64,000 nt of DNA from Tanytarsus gracilentus. Taxonomy: Eukaryota; Arthropoda; Insecta; Diptera; Chironomidae. The notes under the pieces are model-generated. The model had not been told where the DNA came from, did not search any database, and saw only the letters and a list, made by a program, of their open reading frames with translations. The position numbers and the translations under genes are program-made. This document shows positions 37,000 to 50,214 of the stretch, piece by piece. The stretch lies in the NCBI GenBank assembly GCA_038502055.1, contig JAXRKN010000045.1:2688501-2752500 (forward strand). Direction: 5' to 3'. Within the stretch, counting starts at the first letter, position 1. The number at the start of each line of letters is the position of its first letter.

Positions 37000-39900
37000 A
37001 AACAAGTTTGCCAAAAAATAAATAATTAGTTGATTGACTTTCAACAAATTCACCTCTCAAAAGGTTAAGTATTAGTTGTCGATTACAAGAGAGAGAATTA
37101 TGGAAATACCTCAAAAGTTGATGTGGTAAAAAGAGAAGAAGAAAAAAATATTTTTTTCGATGGTTTTAATCCGCTTTAGGTTATTAAAATTGCTCCACAA
37201 TTTTCAGGTTGTAGCATTAATGTTTTAGCAAAAAAAAAAAATAAATTCTAAATTTTTAAACAAAAAATCGCCAGCGAAGATTCTGCAATTTTTTTCTCAT
37301 CATGATTCTTTCTGAATTATAACCAATATGTACGGCATATTAATCACTTCCGCAACAAGTCATTGATTTATGAGTGAGACTCGCTTCACTTACACTAGAC
37401 CTTTGACTCTCTCGAAAAACTCTTTTCTTCTTCTCTCTTCCCTCACAAAACGGAAAAAAAGTTTCCCAAACAACCACCACGTGCCGTTGATTTGGTTAAT
37501 CAATCAACTGGTAAGAAGAAAGAGATTTTTTTCTGGATGGTAAATTCTTTATTTTGACAGACTTAACGACGTCAATTATACTGTTTTGATAGAGTTAGTT
37601 TAAAATCTTATTAATCACCTAATTAATTGAGCAGCGCGGTGCAATTAGAAGACTTAAGTTATTAACTTATTAGGTGAGAAATATTAACTTTTTGAGGTTT
37701 CTATTTTAATAAAAAATAAAGATTAATTTTTAAAACCATCAATCACTTACATTTGTGTAATATTTTACAACTTAATTGCAACTTTAATTGCTGTCTAAAA
37801 AAGTGAGAAAAAAATATTTTTTAGCGCGTCTCGAGAGCAACCACTTGACCAATTGACTTTATAATTGAAACTGAAGAATCGATTTCTGCTGTATTAAAAA
37901 CTATAATGAAAATCCGCTGTGGTAGGTTTGTGAGAAGTGGTGGGAATTTTTATTGAGTTATTTGGTCTCATAAAGAGATAATTTTTTCATCTGAATTGAG
38001 ACAAAAAAATGGTTTATTTTAATTTTTATCGACTTTTAAGTGTTTGTTTGAAATGCTTCCGTTTGTATAAAAAATAATACCGCGTGTACGTTGAACTCGT
38101 GGTGAGTAAGTGTTTAATATTAAAATGCTTACACATTTAAATAATTATTATAAAATTAAATTTAAGAACAGAATGTTTTAAAAATTATTTTTTGATCCCT
38201 TCATAACGGTTTGTAATTTTCACATAAATTTTTAAAATATATTTTAAAATTCCCACTATGCAATGCTGTGAACGCACGTCGTATCGTTCCGGCTTAGGTT
38301 TAATTAGTATTTTCATTAACATAAATCAACTTATGATTTATCTCATTTATGCCTTTTGGCGGGATGAGACAGCAGCAGCAAAAAAATCAACCCTTTCGGT
38401 CGTCGTGAAATTTTTTCAAATTCTAAACACTGCGAACATGCATTAAACCCCTTTTGATCCAATTTTTCCGCCTATTTTTTCAATTATTTTTTCTTGTAAT
38501 TTTTTTAATTTTCGAATGAAGATGAATGAGAGAAATCTGTGTTTTTTAATTAGTGAACAAGAAGATTTTTTTTATAGAGCAGCGAATCAGCAGGAGGGAG
38601 GGACAATCCTTTAATATCCTTTACGATACAAACTTTGTCATCAAATTTTTTTCAATCGAGAAAAAATAAATCAAGAAGTAATTTTACGAAGCATTTTTAA
38701 TTTTTTGTGCAATCATGACGTGACAAAAAAATCCACTGAGACTTTCTTAGCTTGGATAAATTAAGAAAAGGGACATTTTGTGGGTTTATGGTGATGATTT
38801 ATGGAAATGAGAATTTTTTTAATCAACCAAAATGATTCCACTGAATTGAGTCTCGGAGAATATTTGCAAAAGCAATTAAGCAAAAAAACTCGATGTTTAA
38901 GTTGCATACTTTCAGGCGAATTAATTTGGCGAAACAAAATTATCTCTTTTTTTATTAAAAGAATTAAAGTCGATTCCTCAGCAGAATTTTAATTGATTTT
39001 TTAATGGCTTTTTACGGCTCACGTTGAATTGCAAAGGGTTGAAATCTGAGAGGGATTAAATCGATGACCAAACTTTCTTTTGCTGTCATAGAAATTTAAT
39101 ATTGCGTCGTTGTCGACAATTATCAGATGAAATCAAAGAAAATCATTTTATTTTAGGGACCGTGCAAAAGGACATCGGAAAAGAGAGCTTATGATTTATT
39201 AATCGCATACAGCGAGATTAATTTTGCGTGTTGGTAACATCAAAGGAAATGAGCAAAGTTCCGGTTGAGTAGAATGGAGTGAAAGTTAATGTACTGCAAA
39301 TCTTCAGGCATTAAGAACTGTTGAAGAACTCCTACACGAGAAAAAAAATATGATTCGTGTCAGGTTTCGATGAAATATTCATGTAATAGAAAAATATGGC
39401 ATGGCCGATAAAAGTTAAGTGAAAATTTTGTCACACAGGATATAAATAAACTTATCATGTCCACATCGGAAACTCTGATCATTCGTCATTGTTTCTCTTC
39501 CTTCTTATTTCTCATCTCATTGTTGTCTCGGCGTCCTTTGGTGCAGCAAATAAAAAACACATCATATATTTATGTATGGCGAGGGAGAAAACGAAGATTT
39601 TTTGCGGTTCAAGTTGATAGATATTTCATGTTTCACCATAAGCCACTTAATGATGCATTCTGTTGCTCTGACTTTTTTCTATTAATCATTTTGTATACGT
39701 TCGAGACGAAAAAATAAGTAAAATGTGTATGTACAACAAAAACTGGATTAAAAGGGATGTCAGAAAATTTTCTAAACAAAAAAAGCTGAAATTTTTATAA
39801 ATATTTAGAATATTTTTGAAAAATTTCCTCAAACTTTCAACTTTTGAAGGTTCTTCTGTACAATTTTAAAGATCCACTTTATGCTATTTGGTAAAAGCCA

Positions 39901-42696
39901 GGAACACCGAAAATCTTAAGTGCAAGTGGGAATTTATGAACATCCATGTCTTATTGTTTCTTGCACCAGAAGACAATCATTCAGTTTACTAGCAACAGAG
40001 CAAAAATATAAATAAAAAGAACACAACAATAAAAAGATGTATGCAATGTGCTAAATTTATGCTCGAAAGCGTTCATGGTTTTTAATGTTCTTTTTCGTCT
40101 TTATTACTGTGCATAAAATTTACTCTTTTCACTCTCCGTTTTCATGCAATTTTCACATATATAAATTTATAATCAGCGCAATACAAACGCACATGGGAGA
40201 AGAATTATATTGAAAAGGTCACATTGCCAAAACTTCCTATGGGCATTGGATGGGAAATTGAGGAATTAATGCAAAATATTCATTAATTAAAACCATCTGC
40301 ATAGTTATAAGCTCCCGGGTCATTAAAAATTGAGCATGTGAAGCAATAATGAAAAGGGGAGAACAAAGGTTCTATATATCGGCAAGCTTTCTTTAATTTT
40401 CATATATATGTGTAATTTGAAAATATATCTAAATGGCCTAAATACGCCAAAGAACACACACTCAAACTGTCTTATTATTTTTCTGGATATTTCTCTCTTT
40501 TTTCTCGAGCTATTACGAAAGCAAAAACGAAAAACTTTCAATGTGACATTCAGAACGTATTGCCAAGCCCATATTGAGAAGAAAGTGTATTTTTAAAAAG
40601 CAATAATTCTTGGAACATAGTATGAGAAAGAACTGAAAGAGAGAAATGCAGAGACAGTGGCGATCAAGTGCATGGAGAGAAAAATTTTGGAGACTCATAA
40701 CTTCGACGTGTCTAAAGTTCTACTCTGTCTTTAATACTTTCCATTTTTTCATTCTCGTTGGTTGCCAAAAAAAGAAGAACACAAGTGGATTCGCACAAAA
40801 CTTTTTTCACATCCACATTCATTTTCTAGAATGATTCTCGTTGAAGATTTTTTTACCTTCTTTCGTTCGCGATAAAAAGAAGAACACATTCATTTTTTAC
40901 TCTGTGGTTGTTTTATAATTCAGTGGGGCAATGGGAAAGTTGAAGAATTAAAAAAAGAGAGATAATTTATGCCAATCAGCGAATGAATGGTAATTAACGA
41001 ATCAAAAATTCCTTCCCTCGCTCGGATGGAACCTTTTTGCGCTCCATCAAACTCATAATAGTTTTATGCTTGAAAATTATTGAAATGATTTTGAGATTTC
41101 GAGAAACATATCTGAGAGATATTTTACCTGAAGTTTAAACCTTGATCTATAAAATGATTTATGTAGAAAGTGAAAATTTCAACGATTTTTTAAAAATTTG
41201 AAATTTTAGAGCAATTTAGGATTTTTAAAAATGGGAATTGATCTTAAATTTAATGCTTTAAACAGATAAATTTAGACTGAACTAAAATAAGTTCTAATAT
41301 ATGGGTTCGAATCCCAAAATTAATTTAATAAATGAGTTTATGATTATTTGAGTATTTTTTTTCTAATCGAATAATTTTAATTTCAATCAGTTTTAATGAT
41401 CTCTTGTATTTTTCGAATTAATTAGTTATAAAAACTTTTTTACTACATTTTATGCTTTTTTTTTCTCAGAAGAGTCCCAAAAACACAATAGTCAAAAATA
41501 ATTTCAAATCCAACCGTCATGATCCTTCTGTCATGGCGAAATCAAGTTGATTTATACCCAAAACCCGATCACGCTTTTATCTCATTTCATCAAAACAACT
41601 CGCTCGATTCTATTTTGTACACTTTGCTCTTATAAACACCACTTTCGATGAGCATCGCGGCAAGAATAAGAAGAACAGCAGTTGAAGCCCATCAACAACA
41701 ACATCAACTAACACTCTTTTTTTACAGCAGCGGCAAAAATAAAAATTTGACCTACAACCGACATTCAAGAGCGAAAAAGCACCCAGCATATAGAAGCGAA
41801 TAATTATTATATAATACTTACATACTCACTTGCGAATGTGCGTTCTTCCATGTATTTGCGAATGTATTTTTTTATTTAACTCTTCCCGTTCACGGTTGTT
41901 GTTGTTGTGTTATTGTTTTCTGCTTCGTGCCCAGAACTTGTTCTTCTTTGCCATTTCTCTGGATGATATAAGCTCTGAGTGTGTATGCTTTATTCATTGC
42001 TATATACAAGCACAGTACATAAGTGTCGGGAAATGCAATATATTTTATTTTTATATTTCTGGATAATGGGAATGAGTTGCTCGTTCTCTCTTTCAAGCAT
42101 TATGCAATTTTTGTGAATTTCTTTTTGTTATGTTTTTATTTGGCAAATTTTTTTAATAGCGTGTGTTCGTTTTGCTTGACATTCACTGAAAGTCATTTAT
42201 AGAACGAAAATATATTAATGAAAAATTCGCATGGTGCAGCGTGGCTCATGTAAAAAATTTAGAATAAAATTAATTTAAAGTCGAATTTTATCAAATTTTT
42301 AAATATTTTTTTTGATATGAATTTGGAGATGAAAAAGAAAATGGCGATTTTTTTACTTTGATTCCTTTGCAACGACAAGTATTGAACACATTTCAGTAGT
42401 AAAAAATATGTTAAAATCATCATAACATTGCATAAAAATATAAAATAGTAAAAATATAAAATAAATCTAAAGAAATTTGATATAGGATTCAAGTCCTAAA
42501 ATTATAAAAATTTAGTAGCTCTGAATATTTTTCTGGATATTTTTTTAAAGGCTTGAAAATATTTTTAACTAATTTTTGATGCATCTGCATTTAGCTCGAA
42601 AAAATATTTAAATTTTCAAATTTATCACAAAACAACAGCCAGCATAATTAAGTTAGACAAATTTATGCTTCGCTTCACCACTTTACCTGCCAATTG
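37000..42696. other. noncoding DNA, nothing recognised
   Basis: AT-rich spacer upstream of the protease pair. It includes a T-arm-like word at 41299-41320 that does not form a convincing tRNA. There are no conserved coding motifs. Confidence 0.5.
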
Positions 42697-42915
42697 TTAA
42701 GTGTATGTTATTTTAGTTCCAGGAAGAACATCATCAGCCAAATGTGCCATTCGTCCTTCAAAACCGCCGCACAATAGAAAAAGAGACACATTGAACATTT
42801 GATAAGTTAATAAATTAGCATAATGTTGACCTAATTCACCGAAAAAAATATTTGTACAAAGTATCCAAAAATTGCCGGGTGTTCTGTAGGCAAATGGTTT
42901 TAGTATTCTTAACAT
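42697..42915 (-). CDS. small protein, 72 residues, unrecognised
   Basis: A single-exon frame starts at an ATG preceded by an unusually GC-rich stretch (CGCGCGGCACAGTCGGAAGC). The composition is protein-like and not AT-biased filler: Met-Leu-Arg start, basic N-terminus (RILKPFAYRTPGNFW), two moderately hydrophobic segments (around residues 16-27 and 40-51) and an acidic tail (HLADDVLPGTK). A small mitochondrial or membrane-associated protein would fit, but I do not recognise a family and assign no function. It is divergent from headcase, about 6.5 kb upstream of its ATG. It could still be a chance frame. Confidence 0.42.
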   Translation of the reverse strand: MLRILKPFAYRTPGNFWILCTNIFFGELGQHYANLLTYQMFNVSLFLLCGGFEGRMAHLADDVLPGTKITYT

Positions 42916-45718
42916 GAGCTTCCGACTGTGCCGCGCGAGAGAAAAAAAAATAAATTTGCGTTTTTATATTTTATGATTTCTTTAAATGCGGGCTTGACTT
43001 TTGTGTTCACATTTGACACTCGCGGCGGAAGTATTTTGATGAATAATGTGCGTATTTTTTTAAGCTCGAAAGAAATTAAAATTTTACTCTCGGAAGACTT
43101 CTCAAGAATCACATTTACTCTCTACACAATTTAACAGGATTGTTATTTTTTTAAATCAATTTTCAGCGACTTATTAGCTTTATATTTCAAAACATCGAAG
43201 TCATAAATTTGTAATTGGAACAGCCACACACAAAAAAAAATTCTTCTCTATTTTTTCGACTTCCAGCAGATGTTTTTAATTTTCATGCTCAAAAATATAT
43301 TTGAAAAGAGGAAAAATTTTAATTTATCATTCAACAAAGCGAAATAATTTTTTTGTTTTGAGTAAAATAAAAATCGTTTTCCAACATGCACTGCACATAA
43401 AAATGATCAGATGTTCTAAGCGCGAGAATTACAATCTTTGATTTATAGAAGCGATCAAGATCCATGATTTTCTCATTTAAAACTTCTCTTAGACGATTTT
43501 TTTGGGGGAGGCAAAGAAATATTTAAATTATGGCTTTGTGAAAGAAGAAGACATTTAAGGCATGTGATTTAATGGGTGTGATGTGACGCAATTCCTTAAA
43601 AAAAACTTAAAAGAATAAAAAAATGCAAACAAAAAATTTAAAAACGATTTTTTGCTTTCAAAATTTAAAACCTAAACTTAAGCTGCAGACTTTACGTTAA
43701 TATCACCTCATTTTTTACCCCTTTCAAAAAACTCGCTACCCATAAGAGAATTTCTCTATGTATCAAGTTTCTCATGCTTAATTTATATGCAAATAGATTT
43801 CAACATTTATTCAACTAATTTTGTCCTCAAATATTTTAATTATATCCATGTGAATCCGCTGCATTCATTGAATGTATGACATGAATTGTGTAATGCCCGC
43901 AGGAACAGCGAAAACGAGTTTTATGTGCATCAAAAAATGTGTTAGCGAGCATAATTTCATTTGCGAAATTTCAGCGTAGGCCGCTATGTATTGCGATGCA
44001 CATAAGAGCATGTTATTTGACCGTGAAACTTACAGAACGCCGCTCGACAACGATGCAGTGCAGTTAAAAATTTCTTCTCTCTTTTTTTGATATGTAACAG
44101 CGAGAAAATTAAAGAAGCGAGGAAAGAATAGAATGCAATAAATGCAAAATACATGTACATGAAGATATTGCAGATTGCACATGTAGGCAGACGTATTTTT
44201 ACTTTCATTTGATGCACACAACGTTAAAATGATGCAACACACAAAAAGGGGAAATTTTTCATTATAATTCTCTTTTTTTCGCGTTATGTGTCTGAAAGTA
44301 CTTTTGGGGTTAAAGCGAAATTTTACAAAAACAGGAATGCTTTCATGGTGTTGAAAATATTTCATGATCAAGGTTTTGAAATAATTTTTTAAAGGTTGAC
44401 TTAAATTTATAAATTAGGTTAAAGTCAACAAAATTTTATTATTTTTTAAAATTTCCATTGTTTTATAAATTTTAGTAAATTATTTTCAACCATTTAATTT
44501 TTAATCTTGAACATTACGAAAATAATTTCAATGCTTCATACTTTAATTTATTTCGCATTAAAAAAATGTATAAAATTTTCAATTGTGGTACGAGAAAAGT
44601 GGCAAAAAAATTCACCTTCCTATGTCCTACGAAAATGTACAATGAAGGAGGAGAAAGATAAATAAGAAACGAAAAATGCTTTCAAGGCATAGACTCGGAT
44701 CAATTTTTCGATATGATTTGGTGGTTCAAATGCATTTTCCACTCCTGAACACTTTTTGCACATTTCACATGCTTAAACTCAAAATGTGAATGATGACTTA
44801 CGTTGTGGTATGAAAATTTGTTTCTAGAAGGTGATTTAAATTTATCTTTTTCATTATTAATCATTGATGCAGTGTGTGCCTCAAAGCTGTAGGTGAGTTA
44901 AGAGTTTTTATGCGAACACACACGCAATTTTTGTTACTCACCGGCTCATGTCAATTATGCTAATTTCATGCAATTTCATCTAAGCGTGCAGAAACAGTCT
45001 ACAACATGGTAGAATGTGAAAAAGAAGAAATTTATAAATGAGAATAGCCGAGAAGCAAAACGCCCAAAATTAGAACACAAACAAAAATAATTTTACTATT
45101 TCGATCATACATAAGCCGAAAACCCTGTATTGCATAACAAAAACATAATTTTATTTTCTCAGAAAAAGTAAACGCGAAAAAAAGAGAATTTTGCAAAAGA
45201 ACGAAAAGGGGAAAAATAGAGAACCAGTTTTAAAATGCAGAATGGGTGAAGAAGTTTTTATTAACTGGTTATATAAGGCTGAAACTTTTATATAAGACCA
45301 GGAAAGTGGGATTAAATGTCACAAATTTAATTTTAGATTTTTAATCAAAATTATAAATTAAATTACATTTAATAATTTTTTTTACAAAGTCTTTCAATTT
45401 ATGCTGATGCGAAAAAAAATAAGTTTTTAACTCTTTTTAATGATCATTAAAAATATTTTTATGTTAGAAAAATTAGACACGAAAAGTTCTATCTTCATAA
45501 CATCAGGTAATTTATTTTTATTCTCTCTCCCTCCTTAGTACACATCTCTGCCTCGAGAACCTTTTATAAACTTGATCTTGGCTTACATTTCAAACCTATT
45601 TCGCTTTTTTTTCGCGAACGATCTAAAAGAACGAGACTGAAGAGGCATTCGTAAATTCAAGAATGTAGTGCGAATGCGAAAATGCGAAATAAAAATTAAA
45701 CACTGCGAGAAATTCTTT
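42916..45718. other. noncoding DNA, nothing recognised
   Basis: AT-rich with scattered short frames, and no domain or element found. Confidence 0.5.
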
Positions 45719-45723
45719 GCTTG
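45719..45723. repeat. 5-bp target site duplication, left (GCTTG)
   Basis: GCTTG directly precedes the left inverted repeat and recurs at 46361-46365 immediately after the right one. Confidence 0.7.
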
Positions 45724-46360
45724 CACAGTGGTTTCATCCTGAAGAAAATATAACATTTAATGTTTATTTGCTATGATCGGTATAAAGGTTGCTTTATCAA
45801 CGATTTTAATTTTCTTGTGAAAATTTTCATCACTTTTTCATATAAAAAGTGAGATTTTTGTGAATTTTTGAAGTCGATTTTCTCTCAAAGTAGCAAAAAG
45901 TAGCAGACGAAATTTAAAACACCTGATTATTTCAAGCCTTGTCTCTGAGAATTTGTGGTCACATTCACATTGCGGAACATTGCAAAGAACGTACAATGAT
46001 TCTACGAAAAGGCGATTGGGGTCTCTGATATTTTCAATTTTAAAGCACTTCCAAAGCTTGTTTTGACAGGCATTTTTTAAAAATAAATAGGAGAGATAGT
46101 AACAAAAAATTTGATATAAACAAGTAATTATGTTTCATGCAAAGTTTTAGAGAAAAGTCCCGTTCAAGAAACACATAGTTTTATGGGTACATAAAATTCT
46201 TAACTTTGGTAGCTGATTATGTCTTACTTTCATATGGAGAAAAGAAAAATAATTTCAGAATATTGTGGTCCGAGGTTCAAAGAATAAATTGAGTAAAAAA
46301 GTTGATCAAAAATGTCAATTACACCAGATGTATTATTTTCTTCAGGATGAAACCACTGTG
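45724..46360. mobile_element. non-autonomous TIR element, Transib-like (637 bp)
   Basis: Perfect 27-bp terminal inverted repeats lie at 45724-45750 and 46334-46360, beginning CACAGTGGTTTCATCCTGAA, flanked by a 5-bp direct repeat GCTTG. Transib elements, the relatives of RAG1, have termini beginning CAC-x-x-TG and make 5-bp target duplications; this end is identical to the RAG heptamer CACAGTG. Twelve bases further in both ends read AGAAAATA, loosely like an RSS nonamer. No transposase frame is present, so it would need help in trans. The superfamily call rests on ends and duplication only. Confidence 0.72.
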
Positions 46361-46365
46361 GCTTG
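46361..46365. repeat. 5-bp target site duplication, right (GCTTG)
   Basis: Direct copy of 45719-45723 abutting the right terminus of the TIR element. Confidence 0.7.
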
Positions 46366-48480
46366 TACATGGATGGAAAAAAAATCGCGAATAATTCTTC
46401 ACAGTGTTTTCTTTTGATGTGCGTTTTTGTGTTCCCTTCCATAAAGAGTCGAGGCGAATGTGAATTGTGAGGAAGTAGAAGAAGAGTTGAAATTCTTTTC
46501 CATCATGCTTTTTGAAAGAGAAAAAAAAATAAATTATATCTTACGTAACCTATTTTTTATATTAAAATTCTTTACTTGTGTTTGTGTGATTCTTATTTAT
46601 TCCTGCAAAAAACACCAGAATTCTGTGAATTAATTTGGAGCTCTGTGTTTTGAAGCGATTCAGGAAGAAAATCGTAAAAAAATCTTACAAAAAAAGTCCA
46701 AGAATAAATTTTTGTTATTTCTACTTAAAACTTTTGAGTCGTAAAAGAACTGCAGAAAAATAGAGCGAATAAACATTTTTTTATTACGTCAAAACAACAA
46801 AAGAGATAGCTCACAACTTCTAAAATTTATTCCTTCTCAATATTCGCTTCACATATATGCAAAAAATTATCGAGTCGCATATAGTGCTTTAATTCTTAGA
46901 AGATTCTATTTTCGCCCATAAAACCAAGCTCAACAACGTTCATTGTCTATTCGACGATTAATTGAAGCAATTTTTTTATAGTCACTTCCACAATCATCTT
47001 GACCATAGAGCCATGTAACGTGCTAGAGAAATAACATAAAAGTGTGTTATTTTGAAAAAAAGGTTTCAAGGTCTCTATGCTGTTGTTTTCGCGCTCTTCT
47101 TTGAAGCCTCGATTGTTTCGTTTTCTGTATCATTATTATGGAAATTTAATGGGGGATTTATGTAAAAATTCCGCATATATTCCCAGCTTTATGTATCTAG
47201 ACTTTTTTTTGAAAAATAAAATTTCGATGCAGATAAGTCGGATGAGATTTTTTTTGTGATCTCAAATAATATTTTTCGGGATACCTGCGTGATCTACCTG
47301 CTTTGTTATGCAATGGGTTAAAAGGGTCGTTTCGAGATCGCTCAATTTTGGAGGCATAATAAAAAATTTAAAGGGAAATTTACGTTTTATTTAACATTTA
47401 AATTTACATTATTTAATAAAATTGCCACGTGTTTTTTTAAGGTTTAAGAAATAATTTTAAAAAATCTACAATACTTTTTCTTATGACTCAAAAATTAATT
47501 GCAATTATTTTTTAAAGTTTTAACTGCGACATTGCAAATAAACCTTTCAAAAGAAAAACGAATTTACGATCAATAAAGCAGCCATCAGCTCTTTTTTTGC
47601 ACTCCCGACTATCGATGGGAAGAGGGAATGAGTAAGAAGGAAGACATAGAACAGCGTCATAAGGAAGAAAAAGCGAAGCCACGCTGCAGAATCACATACA
47701 GGAAGAAAATGAATTTTTCCTATAGCTTTCATTTTCGTGAAATCCTTGGAAAATGTTTCGTCGACAGCTTCGTTCTTCATTGACCAGGAAAAATGAGCGA
47801 GTACGTTCGTGTATGTAAGTTGTGCAGTAGCAATTTTCATTTTCGTTCAAAAAAAAGTAGTTTCGGGAGACGCTTTTTCCTTTTTCCTCTAACACCAGCA
47901 TGCGATAGCGTCAGGAAAAAGTTCTCCACGCATGTCAGAAGTGAAAATTTTTCTAGAATTGAGGAAGGAAGATGAAAAAGAGATTTTACGTTCTGTATTG
48001 CAATTTTCCTCTCATCGTCGCGTGTTGCAGGAAGAGGTTTGTATTAGTAACCGGCATTTTATGCCATTGTGTTCGTGTAGCATCGTAACATTCGCTTCGT
48101 ATGAAAGTGAAAATGTTTAGCATTGAAAATATTCTCCTATGAAGGGGAAATTTTCATTTTCATTTCAAGGTGGTAGAGATTCTACGTCGTCTAGTGGTTT
48201 TCATTGTGGTGGTAGAGAGGAAAACAGGAAAAAGGTAGAATTTGCGGATATTCCTGCTTTTGCGAAATTCTCATTAAAGAATTTTAAAAAAAATTTAATT
48301 AAATTAAAAAATGCATAAAATTTAAAAAAAGCGAAATTTCAACAGTCAAATCAGAATCAAATGGATTTCTTATAAGAAAACACTAAATTTCAAGTCATAA
48401 TGAAATATAATACTCTTCTGGAGCGATTACGTAATTTTTTGTTCCCACTTTTCATTTTCAAAATATTCACATAAGCCTCC
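46366..48480. other. noncoding DNA, nothing recognised
   Basis: No gene recognised. Around 47690-48170 several GAAAATGA/TCATTTTC words occur on both strands, but no clean inverted repeat or array was found. Confidence 0.45.
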
Positions 48481-49432
48481 ATGAACATAATCAATTTAAG
48501 TCGAGAGTATATATGGCAAAAAAGAGAGTCCAGGCAGGAATATGAGGAAAAGTATATAGCGATTGTTGTTGTTGCACGCTATTGTTAATCGACTGGATGT
48601 TGCGTGGCTATACAACTACATCTAAAGCATATAGCGCTTCACTCACACAAATTCAATGTCGTGAACGCAGCACAGAATATTCTTTTCGCTTTTTATTCTC
48701 TGCCGCTATTATGTGCTTCGCTTAGTCAAAAAACAGTCGTCAACGAGTGAATACACGAAATTCAAACCGGTATTTCAGTCCCTTAAATAAAAGGCAAACT
48801 TTTTTATAAGAATAATGTTGTTGGACTAAAAAGTGATTGAATTTTATGTTCAGTGAAATTTTAATCGCATCACATAACAGCAGCAGGAAAAAAATCTTGT
48901 CACAGCGCCGAGTTCGATTGAAAGTGAAAACGGCTCATAAAAAGTGAAAATTTTTTTGCAAAATAAAATAAACTAAAAAAAATATTTTATTTTTGTTTAA
49001 TCACAAAAAAAAAACTCAAACAATAAATAATAAAGTATAAAAATTGTTGAAAAATAAATTTAAATTTGAAATTTTTGCAAACTTTTTCATTCTAAAAAAC
49101 AGTTTAAAGCGAAAATTGTATGATTGTGAGTGTGAGTGAGTAAAAAAATTCTACAATTTAAACTCTCTAATATTTCCTATATTTTTTTGCTGTTATCATT
49201 GCAAAAAAAAATTAAGTAAATAATTTTTAAAAAAAATTCGATAAATAAAGACAAAAATAAACTTTTTTTAAAAATATATATGTGGAAGAATAATATTTGT
49301 GAGTGAATAATTATGCATTGTTCTCTTCTCATCATCCACGACTACATGAAAAAATTCACAGAAAATTAAAAGCAGAACAAAGACACCTTTAAAAAAATTT
49401 CTTAAAAAAAGTTTATTTCAAATTAATATAAA
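48481..49432 (+). promoter_or_regulatory. hdc: headcase 5' leader and probable promoter region
   Basis: This is the DNA immediately upstream of the headcase start. The last 450 bp are extremely A-rich with stop codons in all frames and no obvious acceptor close to the ATG, consistent with 5' UTR. TCAGTC at 48775-48780 matches the arthropod initiator, and a TATATAT lies near 48508. Neither is spaced to confirm the other, so the start site is undetermined. Confidence 0.35.
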
Positions 49433-50214
49433 ATGTATCAACATCCACTACTACTGATGGCTCCAAGACGCGATAGCACCGACACGATGACTTCCTCATC
49501 GAACATGCAAGCATTTCAATGCTGCTTCCCAAACGGTGAGTGTCTCAAGAGCAATGCCATAGATTTTGGGCTCATTTCGAATGATCACCTTCATGATGCT
49601 GTCAAAGTCGCATGTACAAATGAAAACTGTAATGCCGGTCAGTTCATGCATGCCGAATGCTTTGAACAGTGGGAGCAGAGCGTCCTTAATTACCTCAAGT
49701 CTATCGGACGTGCTCGTTCATGGTCAGATAAGCAAAGACAGCAGAATCTTTGGACAAAGAAAGGCTACGACTTGGTCTATAAAGTCTGTAACTGCCGCTG
49801 CGGCAGAGGTCACATTAAGAAAGACCTCGATTGGGCACCGCCAATTACGACCACATTATTCGGAGGAAAATTGGATGATGACATGAGCAAGAAGAAGAAA
49901 AAGAAAAATCGTGGTAATCAGAAACCGGCATTGGGCATGACATCGACACCAATTGGCAGTCAAATGAAATTATCAACGAGCATCGTCGATAAGGTATGCA
50001 GCTTATTGGATCAACAGCTCTCGGTCGCGACACCACAAACGACAATTCGTGGACGCGCTGGCAGTCTCACATCGAGCAATGGTTCATCATCGCCTGCATC
50101 AACCAGAAACGATGACTTGAGTGCCATTTCAGTGTCACCAATTCAACAGAATACTCGCGCCATCACCAAGAAGAGGTACATCGAGCATGCCGAACTTTAC
50201 TCAGAACGTATTCG
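49433..50214 (+). CDS. hdc: headcase, first coding exon
   Basis: Encodes the N-terminal 260 residues of headcase (HECA family), which in Drosophila acts in imaginal cells, head development and control of growth and branching. The signature Cys/His region is clear: CC at 30-31, C37, C61, C66, H73, C76 in GQFMHAECFEQWE, then RARSWSDKQRQQNLWTKKGY and CNCRCGRGHIKKDLDW. A Lys run at 153-158 may be a nuclear signal, and a low-complexity Ser/Thr region follows. The exon ends TTCG|GTAAGT in phase 2; the in-frame TAA just past the donor is intronic. The ATG at 49433 is used here; Met9 (49457, ATGGCTCCAAGACGC) is a plausible alternative. In Drosophila a downstream stop is read through to give a longer protein, but that stop is outside this window. 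Confidence 0.96.

Noticed and set aside
41281..41325. GGTTCGAATCC B-box-like word with a nearby GAACT/AGTTC hairpin
   Set aside because: The T-arm is fine, but no acceptor stem or D-arm with tRNA spacing can be built.
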